Shown here in pieces: positions 1 to 6,904 of a stretch of DNA of 18,754 bases. Made by a program: the position numbers and the translations under genes. The stretch is from positions 1-18,754 of the forward strand of contig SXYT01000007.1 in NCBI GenBank assembly GCA_005788205.1, in the 5' to 3' direction. The notes under the pieces are model-generated. The model did not search any database. It saw only the letters and a program-made list of their open reading frames with translations, and was not told the DNA's origin. This DNA comes from Actinomycetota bacterium. Lineage in GTDB: Bacteria > Actinomycetota > Acidimicrobiia > Acidimicrobiales > Ilumatobacteraceae. Positions within the stretch are counted from its first letter, which is position 1, and the number at the start of each line of letters is the position of its first letter.

Positions 1-1
1 C

Positions 2-217
2 GTCATGGAATCGCTCCGTCTGGTGCGCCCTGCGACGAGCTTCGGAGGGCCAGAGACCCTCGTCTGTCACCCGGCGAGCGCGATCCAGGTGGGCGTGTCG
101 AGTGAGGACCTCGCCGCCACCGGCATCACCGACGGCCTCCTTCGCCTCTCGGTCGGGCTCGAGGACCCCGAGGACCTGATTGCCGACCTCACATCGGCCA
201 TCGACCGCGCGCTATAG
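2..217 (+). CDS. Cys/Met metabolism PLP-dependent enzyme, C-terminal fragment (5' end outside window)
   Basis: Only the last 71 residues are present; the gene begins left of the window. The visible part contains SFGGPETLVCHPAS followed by GITDGLLRLSVGLEDPEDL. This is the conserved C-terminal block of the cystathionine gamma-synthase / cystathionine lyase / O-acyl-homoserine sulfhydrylase family (MetB, MetC, MetZ, MegL). The Arg in LLRLSVG is the residue that binds the substrate alpha-carboxylate in this family. The PLP lysine lies in the missing part, so synthase, lyase and sulfhydrylase cannot be told apart. The stop codon (215-217) directly abuts the stop of the convergent DUF1295 gene (212-214). 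The sulfur-amino-acid role is compatible with the methionine-type aminotransferase about 5.5 kb away, but no operon links them. Confidence 0.85.
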   Translation, partial: VMESLRLVRPATSFGGPETLVCHPASAIQVGVSSEDLAATGITDGLLRLSVGLEDPEDLIADLTSAIDRAL

Positions 218-988
218 CTGCTTCGGGGGCCGCGGCACGAACGCGCTCGTGCGTGCCACGTACTCGGCGTAACCGGGACGGCGCTTTGCCATCGAGTGCT
301 CGAGCATCGGCACGCCGGACACCCGCGTGAGCAGCACGGTCATCACGACGGGACCGATGAGCCCGATCGCGGCGGTGCCTGCCTCCGCGGCGATGATGCC
401 GATGCCCCACCACTGGACCGCATCCCCGAAGTAGTTGGGATGGCGGGTGAGGCTCCACAGCCCCTTGTCCATGACCTTGCCCGCGTTCGCGGGGTCCTTC
501 TTGAACCGCGTTAGCTGGGCATCACCCACCGACTCGAACACGAAGCCGACCGCCCAGATCAATGTGCCGATGACCGCCAGTGGCCCGACAGAGACGCTGT
601 CATCGGCCTGGCCGAGCTGCACCGGGAGGGAGACCACCCACATCAAGGCCCCCTGCAGCCCGAAGACCGTGTAGAGACTGACCCACGGGAACTTCTCGCC
701 GTGCTTGCGCCGCATGAGCACGTAGCGGAAGTCCTCCCCGTGCCCGAGATTTCGCTTGCCGAGGTACAGCGCGAGGCGCAGGCCCCACAGCGTGACGAGC
801 ACAGTGATGAGGTTCTGGCGCGCGGAGTCGCCGTCCACGGTGATTCGCACCGCCCATGCCACGACGACGAAACCGAACCCCCACACGATGTCCACGATGG
901 ACGCGTTCTTGATGAGGACACTGACGACCCAAGTCGTGAGCATCAGAGCGACTATCGCGAGAGCAGCGACGAGCATTGCATTTGTCAT
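212..988 (-). CDS. DUF1295 / steroid 5-alpha-reductase-like integral membrane protein
   Basis: This 258-residue polytopic membrane protein has about six hydrophobic segments (near 5-25, 33-50, 58-76, 105-123, 137-152 and 190-225). It carries the family signature GLWSLTRHPNYFGD (176-189), shared by DUF1295, steroid 5-alpha-reductase C-terminal and isoprenylcysteine methyltransferase-like proteins. In that superfamily the RHPNYFG segment helps bind the nucleotide or SAM cofactor. A reductase or methyltransferase acting on a lipid is the likely role; the substrate is unknown. The open frame runs upstream to 1237, but the start at 988 is chosen because membrane-protein sequence begins there and an AAAGGAA ribosome site (994-1000) precedes it. 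It follows the acyltransferase stop by 13 nt, so both are probably on one mRNA. Confidence 0.85.
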   Translation of the reverse strand: MTNAMLVAALAIVALMLTTWVVSVLIKNASIVDIVWGFGFVVVAWAVRITVDGDSARQNLITVLVTLWGLRLALYLGKRNLGHGEDFRYVLMRRKHGEKFPWVSLYTVFGLQGALMWVVSLPVQLGQADDSVSVGPLAVIGTLIWAVGFVFESVGDAQLTRFKKDPANAGKVMDKGLWSLTRHPNYFGDAVQWWGIGIIAAEAGTAAIGLIGPVVMTVLLTRVSGVPMLEHSMAKRRPGYAEYVARTSAFVPRPPKQL

Positions 989-993
989 GGTGT

Positions 994-1000
994 TTCCTTT
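994..1000 (-). promoter_or_regulatory. Ribosome binding site for the DUF1295 gene
   Basis: AAAGGAA read on the minus strand lies 5 nt before the ATG at 988 and just after the stop of the acyltransferase gene. It supports the internal ATG over the much longer open frame extending upstream. Confidence 0.65.
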
Positions 1001-1001
1001 G

Positions 1002-1985
1002 CTACACGCCGGCAGTCTGGGTGAACCTGGCGACTGCGTCGTCCATCTCCACCCACCGGTTGTCGATCCATTCGGTGAAGTCGTCCGCCGCGTCCACCTC
1101 GGCACGGGGGTGCACGGTGACGACGACATGGGCGCCGACCTTGCGCTCGGCGAGCGCGGTGAGCATGCCGGGGAACGTGTCCAACCCGTCGAGGCCCTCG
1201 TGCCAGACAGTGATGACATCCGCCTGTGGTGCGGCATCGAGCATCACCTTTGCACCCGCGGGCTTGGGCGGGATCAACCGCTGCAGATTGCCGAGACGTG
1301 CGTGCCTCTCCGGGTGGCGCTCGGCGAGCCGTGTCAGTTCGCGCTCTCTCTTTTCCTGGTTCGCCCGGCTGCCCTCCGGGAAAATGACGGCGGCCTGGCC
1401 CTCGGACAGCCCGTCCATCATCTGCATCAGGGCGGCCAGTTCCCCGGCCACGTTCGATGAGCCGCGCCGGACGAAACAATTCGGGGTGCGGTGGCCGAGG
1501 AGGTCGAGACACGGGACCATCTCGAGGTCGCTCTTCAGCACGTACCGTGGCTGCAGACCGAGAGTGTTGTTCACGATGAAGCAACTGATGATGGAATCGG
1601 CGAGGCTCGCGTGACGGCAGAACATCACGTAGGGGCCACGGCCCACGTGCTCGACCCCGACAATGGTCACCCGGAGCCCGACTGTGACACGCAGTGCCGC
1701 GATGATCCGGGCGCACCACCAACGCTGGATGCGGTAGTGGGCGCCGTGGTTGCGCGACTGACCCGTCACCCACAGAGCGAAAATGAGGAACACGCCTGCC
1801 GCCTCGATCCAGGCCCACAGGAGCCCGAACGTCATGAGTCTCAGGGTCGGCATGCGGCGCTTGCCCCGGGCAAGGTCATATGCCGTGAAGAGAACCACCC
1901 AGACAGGGGCAAGGACAGTCACGAAGATGACGATGAGGCCCAGAACCGTGATCGTCACGGTGCGCCGCAGCCATGCCTTGCTCAC
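1002..1985 (-). CDS. Lysophospholipid acyltransferase family (PlsC-like) membrane protein
   Basis: This 327-residue protein has two hydrophobic N-terminal segments (about 11-35 and 50-73) followed by a glycerolipid acyltransferase domain. Motif I is HASLAD (H125, D130, the HX4D catalytic pair), motif II is around FVRRGSS (171-177), and motif III is FPEGSR (202-207). The family transfers acyl chains from acyl-CoA or acyl-ACP to lysophosphatidate or other glycerol-type acceptors at the cytoplasmic membrane face. The charged 205-235 stretch after motif III and the longer C-terminus suggest the LCLAT/AGPAT-like branch rather than classic short PlsC. The start is GTG at 1985, with a TAGTCT box 6 nt upstream, consistent with a leaderless transcript. 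The DUF1295 gene follows 13 nt downstream, giving a two-gene lipid/membrane operon. The exact acceptor cannot be told. Confidence 0.88.
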   Translation of the reverse strand: MSKAWLRRTVTITVLGLIVIFVTVLAPVWVVLFTAYDLARGKRRMPTLRLMTFGLLWAWIEAAGVFLIFALWVTGQSRNHGAHYRIQRWWCARIIAALRVTVGLRVTIVGVEHVGRGPYVMFCRHASLADSIISCFIVNNTLGLQPRYVLKSDLEMVPCLDLLGHRTPNCFVRRGSSNVAGELAALMQMMDGLSEGQAAVIFPEGSRANQEKRERELTRLAERHPERHARLGNLQRLIPPKPAGAKVMLDAAPQADVITVWHEGLDGLDTFPGMLTALAERKVGAHVVVTVHPRAEVDAADDFTEWIDNRWVEMDDAVARFTQTAGV

Positions 1986-1991
1986 GTGCCG

Positions 1992-1997
1992 AGACTA
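1992..1997 (-). promoter_or_regulatory. Putative -10 box (TAGTCT) for a leaderless acyltransferase mRNA
   Basis: TAGTCT on the minus strand is followed by 6 nt (CGGCAC) and then the GTG start at 1985. There is no Shine-Dalgarno sequence. The spacing puts the transcription start on the initiation codon, as in actinobacterial leaderless genes. No convincing -35 is seen. Confidence 0.5.
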
Positions 1998-2047
1998 TGC
2001 CAGCCCCGCACGCCCCACGGGAACCCTTGTGATATGGGCAATTCGTG

Positions 2048-2062
2048 TTGACATTTTGTAAA
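2048..2062. promoter_or_regulatory. Imperfect inverted repeat, candidate operator of the molybdenum hydroxylase gene
   Basis: TTGACATTTTGTAAA is a 15-bp dyad: TTGACA and TGTAAA half-sites around TTT, with one mismatch. It overlaps the presumed -10 box TAAAGT (2059-2064), so a bound regulator would block the promoter. It lies in the 85-bp divergent gap between the acyltransferase and hydroxylase genes and is notably AT-rich for this DNA. No regulator gene is present in the window. Confidence 0.35.
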
Positions 2063-2064
2063 GT
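2059..2064 (+). promoter_or_regulatory. Putative -10 box (TAAAGT) for a leaderless molybdenum hydroxylase mRNA
   Basis: TAAAGT is followed by TGTGCC (6 nt) and the ATG at 2071. No good ribosome site is present. The nearby TTGACA at 2048 is only 5 nt away, so it cannot be the paired -35. Confidence 0.5.
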
Positions 2065-2070
2065 TGTGCC

Positions 2071-4662
2071 ATGACCGACCTCATCCCCCAAACCGTCTCG
2101 TTCACCGTGAACGGCACCCCCGTGTCGGTCCGGGCAGGCCACCCCCACCTGCTGTCGGCACTGCGCGAGGAGCTCGCCATCACCTCCCCCAAGGACGGGT
2201 GCTCGCCCTCCGGGCAGTGCGGCTGCTGCACAGTGATGATCGACGGCAAGGCCCAGGTCAGCTGCCAGTACCCCTTGGCGCGCGCCGAGGGCCGCACGGT
2301 CACCACCCTCGAGGGCGTCGACGAGGCCGAGCGGAAGAGGTACTCGGATGCTTTCGCGGCATGCGGCGGCCTGCAGTGCGGGTTCTGCATCCCGGGGATC
2401 GTGATGCGCGCGAAGTCCCAGGTGGACAAGAAAGGCGCCGACCTCAAGCGCGAGGACATGGCGCGCCATCTCGGTGCGCACCTGTGTCGCTGCACCGGTT
2501 ACGTGAAGATCCTCGATGCGATCGACGCGGTCGCGAAGGGCACGCCGGTCGACATCTCGCTGCCGGGCGGGGTCGGGTCGGCCGGGATCAAGTACCAGGC
2601 TCATGACCTCGCCCTCGGTGACCGCGGGTACGTGGATGACATCCGGGTGGACGGAATGCTGCACGCGGCACTGCACCTCACGGAACACGCGCGCGCGGAC
2701 ATCATCCGCATCGACACCTCCGCAGCCGAGGCGGCCGAGGGTGTGGTGGCCGTCCACACGCGCCGAGACGTGCCCGGGACAAACATGGTCGGCATCATCC
2801 ACAAGGACTGGCCTGTCTTCATCGGCGAGGGTGAGCGCACCTCGTACGCCGGTGACGTCCTCGCCGTCGTCGTGGCTGAGACCCGCCAGCAGGCGCGCGC
2901 CGCCGCACAACTCGTCAGCGTCGAGTACGGCGTCTTGCGGCCCATTGTCGACGCCGTCTCCGCCGTTGACGACCCGGACATCGCGGTGTGGGGCACTGAC
3001 TCGAACGTGCTCTCGCGCAGCGAGTACTCGCGCGGTGATGCCGACGCAGCACTCGCCCGCAGCGCCCATGTCGTGCACGAGACCTTCCAGACACAGCGGA
3101 TCGAGCACGCATTCCTCGAGCCGGAGAGCACCCTTGCCGTGCCCGACCGAGCGGCCGGCACGATGCATGTGTACTCCGGAGGCCAGGGCGTGTGGGACGA
3201 CCGCGACCAGATCTGTGCGGTGCTCGGGCTGCCGACTGACAAGGTGACTGTCGAGCTCGTGTCGAACGGCGGGGCGTTCGGGGGCAAGGAGGACATGTCG
3301 AACCAGGGCCAGACTGCTCTTGCAGCTTGGCTCCTCGGCAGGCCGGTCAAATGCACGCTCTCACGGGAGGAGAGCCTGCTCATCCATGCCAAGCGCCACC
3401 CGATCCGCATGGAGTACTCGGTCGGTTGTGACGAGCAGGGCAAGCTCACCGCTGTCAAGGCGCGCATGATCGGCGACTCCGGCGCGTATGCCTCCGTCGG
3501 CATGAAGGTGCTGGAGCGCGCGGCAGGGCACGCCACGGGCCCGTACCACACCCCCACCGTCGACGTCGCCAGTGTGGCCGTGCGCACGAACAACCCCGTG
3601 TGCGGAGCGTTCCGTGGGTTCGGCGCGAACCAGGCACAGTTCGCGATGGAGGGATGCCTCGACCGGCTCGCGGGCAGGGTCGGCATCAGCGGCTGGGAGA
3701 TCCGCAAGCGCAACGTCATCCACCCCGGCGAAGTGTGGGGTCCGGGCCAGATCATGGACGACGGTTGCAGGGGTGCAGAGGCATGCCTGGACACGATCAA
3801 GCCGAAGTACGACGCGGCTGTCGCATCCGGTGCCGCCGTCGGTCTCGGGCTCGGCCTGAAGAACTCCGGTCTCGGCAACGGCCTCCGCGAGGTCACGCGG
3901 GCCGTCGTGCGCTTCGGGGAGGACGGAACAGTCGAGGTCCGTCACGGCTGGACGGAGATGGGACAGGGCGTGCACAACGTCGCCCTCCAGGTCGCGGTCG
4001 GGGAACTCGGCCTCGACCCCGCCCGTGTCGAGGTCATTGTTGACACCACGCGCCAACTGGGATTCGGCCAGACCACCGGCAGTCGCGGAACGCTGATGGC
4101 CGCCGGGAGCGTGCAGGCAGCCTGCGCCGAGGCGAAGGCCGGGGGCTGCGTGCCCGGGGTCGACTACACCGGGGAGTACGTGGTCGACTGGACACAGCAC
4201 CTCGGCGACCCGGACCACCCGAATCCGACGATCCACTCCGCGTTCGGGTACGCCGCACAGATGGTCGTCATGGACAGAGAGACGCAGGCAATCGAGCGCG
4301 TGGTCGCGGTCCACGACGTCGGCCGTGCCGTGAATCCCACCCTGTGCGAGGGCCAGATCGAGGGCTCCGTGCACATGGGTCTCGGGTACGCGCTCACGGA
4401 GGACTTCCCGAGTGATGAGCGCGGGTTTCCCGTCAACATGACACTGCGCTCGCTCGGCATCCTGCGCGCCAAGGACGTGCCACCGATCGACGTGACCATC
4501 GTGGAGTGCCCGCAGCCCCGCAGCCCTTTCGGCATCAAGGGCGTCGGTGAGATCGGGCTGGTGCCGACCGCACCGGCAGTCGCGGCCGCCCTGCACGACG
4601 CCGACGGCGTGTGGCGCACCACGCTGCCGATGAAGCCGAAGAACAACGACGACAGCGAGTGA
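2071..4662 (+). CDS. Single-chain molybdopterin hydroxylase, selenium-dependent xanthine dehydrogenase-like (2Fe-2S + Moco domains, no FAD domain)
   Basis: This 863-residue protein has an N-terminal plant-type 2Fe-2S domain (C44, C50, C53, C65) and a second 2Fe-2S helical domain (QCGFC 102-106, CRCTGY 139-144). A molybdopterin catalytic region follows from about 175 to the end. Moco-region motifs are NGGAFGGKE (399-407), GAFRGFG (512-518), EMGQG (629-633) and GVGEIG, with E827 the expected general base. The layout matches Desulfovibrio Mop-type aldehyde oxidoreductase and the family annotated as selenium-dependent xanthine dehydrogenase; the wording around GAFRGFG and the C-terminal LPTAP-like block favours the latter. 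It hydroxylates an aldehyde or N-heteroaromatic carbon with water. There is no FAD domain or separate FAD subunit gene here, so the electron acceptor is unknown. The selenium assignment is by resemblance only. Its stop (4660-4662) lies 8 nt before the LLM start, suggesting coupled translation. Substrate confidence is low. Confidence 0.9.
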   Translation: MTDLIPQTVSFTVNGTPVSVRAGHPHLLSALREELAITSPKDGCSPSGQCGCCTVMIDGKAQVSCQYPLARAEGRTVTTLEGVDEAERKRYSDAFAACGGLQCGFCIPGIVMRAKSQVDKKGADLKREDMARHLGAHLCRCTGYVKILDAIDAVAKGTPVDISLPGGVGSAGIKYQAHDLALGDRGYVDDIRVDGMLHAALHLTEHARADIIRIDTSAAEAAEGVVAVHTRRDVPGTNMVGIIHKDWPVFIGEGERTSYAGDVLAVVVAETRQQARAAAQLVSVEYGVLRPIVDAVSAVDDPDIAVWGTDSNVLSRSEYSRGDADAALARSAHVVHETFQTQRIEHAFLEPESTLAVPDRAAGTMHVYSGGQGVWDDRDQICAVLGLPTDKVTVELVSNGGAFGGKEDMSNQGQTALAAWLLGRPVKCTLSREESLLIHAKRHPIRMEYSVGCDEQGKLTAVKARMIGDSGAYASVGMKVLERAAGHATGPYHTPTVDVASVAVRTNNPVCGAFRGFGANQAQFAMEGCLDRLAGRVGISGWEIRKRNVIHPGEVWGPGQIMDDGCRGAEACLDTIKPKYDAAVASGAAVGLGLGLKNSGLGNGLREVTRAVVRFGEDGTVEVRHGWTEMGQGVHNVALQVAVGELGLDPARVEVIVDTTRQLGFGQTTGSRGTLMAAGSVQAACAEAKAGGCVPGVDYTGEYVVDWTQHLGDPDHPNPTIHSAFGYAAQMVVMDRETQAIERVVAVHDVGRAVNPTLCEGQIEGSVHMGLGYALTEDFPSDERGFPVNMTLRSLGILRAKDVPPIDVTIVECPQPRSPFGIKGVGEIGLVPTAPAVAAALHDADGVWRTTLPMKPKNNDDSE

Positions 4663-4670
4663 CCGGAACG

Positions 4671-5681
4671 ATGACGACCATGACGAGCCCCGCCGCCCTC
4701 TATCTGCAGGACGCGCACCCCATTCCCGAGGGGATGGAGTACGCCAGGTACGCCGAGTCGAAGGGCTTCGAGGCCGTCTGGCAGGCCGACAGCCGCCTCG
4801 TGCGCGATGCCATCGTGCCGATGTCGGCGTTCGCCGCAGTCACCGACACGATCAAGATCGGCTCGGGCGTGGTCGACTGCTGGACCCGCAACCCGGCCCG
4901 TCTCGCAGCCACTTTTTCCACGCTCGACGACCTCGCCCCCGGCCGCGTGATCCTCGGCATCGGTGCATGGTGGGACCCCCTCGCGGCCAAGGTGGGCATC
5001 AGCCGTGACAAACCGCTGCGGGTCATGCGCGAGATCATCACATCGGTGCGGGCGCTGCTGCACAACGAGACCGTCACGTTCCACGGTGACTTCGTCCATC
5101 TCGACGGCGTGGAGCTCGACTACGTGTACCAGGAGCGCAGGCCGAAGGACGTGCCGATCTACCTCGGTGCCACCGGCCTGCAGATGATGGAGCTGGCCGG
5201 CGAGATTGCCGACGGTGTGGTGCTGAACTACCTCGTCTCGCCCGACTACAACAAGACCGCCATCGAGGCCCTCGCCCGCGGTGCGGAGAAGAAGGGGCGC
5301 CGCTGGGAGGACATCGACCGTCCGCAGCTGGTGGTGTGCAGCGTGCACGAGGACCGCAAGACCGCCCTCGACATGGCGCGCCTCATGGTCACCCAGTACC
5401 TCGGCCAGCAGCCCCACATCATGAAGGCATCAGGCGTGCCGCAGACGCTGCTCGACAAGGTGGGCGAGGTCCTGACCTGGCCCGCCACGCACGAGCAGGT
5501 CGTGGCGGCGTCGAAATTGGTCCCCGACGAGATCGTCCAGATGCTGACGGCCTCCGGGACACCCGAGGATGCGCGCACGAAGGTCCGCGAGTACATGAAG
5601 GACGGGGCGACCTGCCCGATCCTCTACCCGCTCGGCGACGTGAGGGCGATGATCGACGCATTCTCCGGCTGGACCGCCTGA
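4671..5681 (+). CDS. LLM-class (luciferase-like) oxidoreductase, probably F420-dependent, Mer-like
   Basis: This 336-residue TIM-barrel protein of the bacterial luciferase / methylene-tetrahydromethanopterin reductase (Mer) superfamily starts with a beta strand and helix (LYLQDAHPIPEGMEYARYAE). It shows the conserved IKIGSGVVDCWTRNPARLA and ASTLDDLAPGR-like region and GRVILGIGAWWDPLA, typical of F420-dependent actinobacterial members. The C-terminal half carries the usual VPIYLGATGLQMMELAGEIA segment. Such enzymes move hydride between F420 (or FMN) and small organic substrates; the substrate is unknown. The start is placed at ATG 4671, 8 nt after the hydroxylase stop. ATG 4680 and GTG 4659 (overlapping the hydroxylase TGA) are alternatives. 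Tight linkage to the hydroxylase suggests a joint pathway. F420 versus FMN use is inferred from family resemblance. Confidence 0.85.
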   Translation: MTTMTSPAALYLQDAHPIPEGMEYARYAESKGFEAVWQADSRLVRDAIVPMSAFAAVTDTIKIGSGVVDCWTRNPARLAATFSTLDDLAPGRVILGIGAWWDPLAAKVGISRDKPLRVMREIITSVRALLHNETVTFHGDFVHLDGVELDYVYQERRPKDVPIYLGATGLQMMELAGEIADGVVLNYLVSPDYNKTAIEALARGAEKKGRRWEDIDRPQLVVCSVHEDRKTALDMARLMVTQYLGQQPHIMKASGVPQTLLDKVGEVLTWPATHEQVVAASKLVPDEIVQMLTASGTPEDARTKVREYMKDGATCPILYPLGDVRAMIDAFSGWTA

Positions 5682-5697
5682 CGCACGGGGCGTCACA

Positions 5698-5703
5698 TAC
5701 TGT
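5698..5703 (+). promoter_or_regulatory. Putative -10 box (TACTGT) for a leaderless aminotransferase mRNA
   Basis: TACTGT is followed by 7 nt (GGGGCCC) and the GTG at 5711, in the 29-bp gap after the LLM gene. It may give the aminotransferase its own transcript in addition to read-through. Confidence 0.4.
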
Positions 5704-5710
5704 GGGGCCC

Positions 5711-6892
5711 GTGACTGCACGGCCGCCTCTCGCATCCCGACTGGAGGGTTTCGGCGCCTCGATTTTCGCCGAGATGACTGCTCTCGCCGTGTCAACCGGG
5801 TCGGTGAATCTCGGCCAAGGTTTCCCCGACTACGACGGCCCGCCGGAGGTCCTGCGCATCGCCCGGGAGCAGATCGACGCCGGGGCGAACCAGTACCCAC
5901 CGGGCACGGGCATTGCGGACCTGCGCCTTGCCATCTCCGAGCACCAGCAGAGGTTCTGGGGACTCCGCCACGACCCGGACACCGAGGTGCTGGTGACCAT
6001 GGGTGCCACCGAGGCGATCGCGGGGGCCCTGCTCGGGATGCTCGACACCGGCGACGAGGTCATCATGTTCGAGCCCCTCTTTGACACCTACGCCGCGTGC
6101 GTTTCGCTCGCGGGGGCGGTCCTGTCCCCGGTCACGCTGCGACCCGACGCCAACGGTCGGTTCTGCTTCGCCGAGGAGGACCTGCGCCGGGCCGTCACGC
6201 CACGGACCAGGATGATCCTGCTCAACTCGCCGCACAACCCCACCGGCACCGTCTTCACCCGTGAGGAACTGCAGACCGTCGCCGACGTGGCGACCGCGAA
6301 CGATCTCATTGTCGTCTCGGACGAAGTGTACGAACACCTCGTCTTCGACGGCGGGCGGCACATCCCCATCGCGTCGCTCGAGGGCATGGCCGGGCGCACG
6401 GTGACGGTCTCGTCCGGGGGCAAGTCGTTCAACACGACGGGCTGGAAGATCGGATGGGCATGCGGCCCCGCGCCTCTCGTCAACGCGGTCCGCATGGCCA
6501 AGCAGTTGTTCACGTTCGCCGGGGGGACGCCGTTCCAGCCCGCGATCGCTGCCGGGCTGCGGCTCCCTGCCGGGTACTTCGAGTCCCTCGCTGACGACCT
6601 CCAGGCAAAACGGGACGTGCTGATGTCCGCACTCGCGCACGCGGGGCTGGAGCCGTACGCATCCGCGGGCACGTATTTTGTCGGCGCTGATGTGCGCGCG
6701 AGGCGTGCCGACGGTGACGGCATGGAATTCTGCAGGGCCATGCCCGCGGCGTGCGGAGTCGTTGCGATCCCCGCAGGAGTGCTGTACACCCCCGCGAATG
6801 CCGCCGAGGGAAGGCACATCGTGCGCTTCGCCTTCTGCAAGCAGATGCCCACCATCGAGGAGGCGGCACGACGGCTCGCCGCCTGGAAGTGA
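5711..6892 (+). CDS. Class I/II PLP aminotransferase, methionine/glutamine (YbdL/kynurenine-aminotransferase) type
   Basis: This 393-residue fold-type I aminotransferase carries NLGQGFPDYDGP near the N-terminus, as in YbdL and glutamine transaminase K. It also has NSPHNPTG (172-179), SDEVYEH with D204 (pyridine nitrogen) and Y207, the PLP Schiff-base lysine K238 in SSGGKSFNTTGWKIGW, and R372 in VRFAFCK for the substrate carboxylate. The RFxFCK-type ending and the GWKIGW block point to the methionine/glutamine/aromatic subgroup. The likely reaction is transamination of methionine, glutamine or an aromatic amino acid with a 2-oxo acid. The start is GTG 5711, where family homology begins; the frame is open far upstream through the LLM gene. 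The YafV-like omega-amidase begins 12 nt after its stop, which strengthens a glutamine transaminase role. Confidence 0.88.
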   Translation: MTARPPLASRLEGFGASIFAEMTALAVSTGSVNLGQGFPDYDGPPEVLRIAREQIDAGANQYPPGTGIADLRLAISEHQQRFWGLRHDPDTEVLVTMGATEAIAGALLGMLDTGDEVIMFEPLFDTYAACVSLAGAVLSPVTLRPDANGRFCFAEEDLRRAVTPRTRMILLNSPHNPTGTVFTREELQTVADVATANDLIVVSDEVYEHLVFDGGRHIPIASLEGMAGRTVTVSSGGKSFNTTGWKIGWACGPAPLVNAVRMAKQLFTFAGGTPFQPAIAAGLRLPAGYFESLADDLQAKRDVLMSALAHAGLEPYASAGTYFVGADVRARRADGDGMEFCRAMPAACGVVAIPAGVLYTPANAAEGRHIVRFAFCKQMPTIEEAARRLAAWK

Positions 6893-6898
6893 GAGACT
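6893..6898 (+). promoter_or_regulatory. Weak candidate -10 box (GAGACT) before the omega-amidase gene
   Basis: GAGACT followed by 6 nt (GACCTC) and ATG 6905 has the same spacing as the other leaderless candidates but a poor first two bases. No proper ribosome site is present. Read-through from the aminotransferase is the simpler alternative. Confidence 0.2.
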
Positions 6899-6904
6899 GA
6901 CCTC

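Noticed and set aside
2048..2053. TTGACA as a -35 box for the hydroxylase gene
   Set aside because: A matching -10 at 16-18 nt would fall inside the coding sequence. The box lies only 5 nt from TAAAGT, so it is better read as part of the dyad.
1876..3168. Minus-strand open frame (430 codons) spanning the acyltransferase start and the hydroxylase N-terminus
   Set aside because: It covers two real genes and the promoter gap between them and shows no domain.
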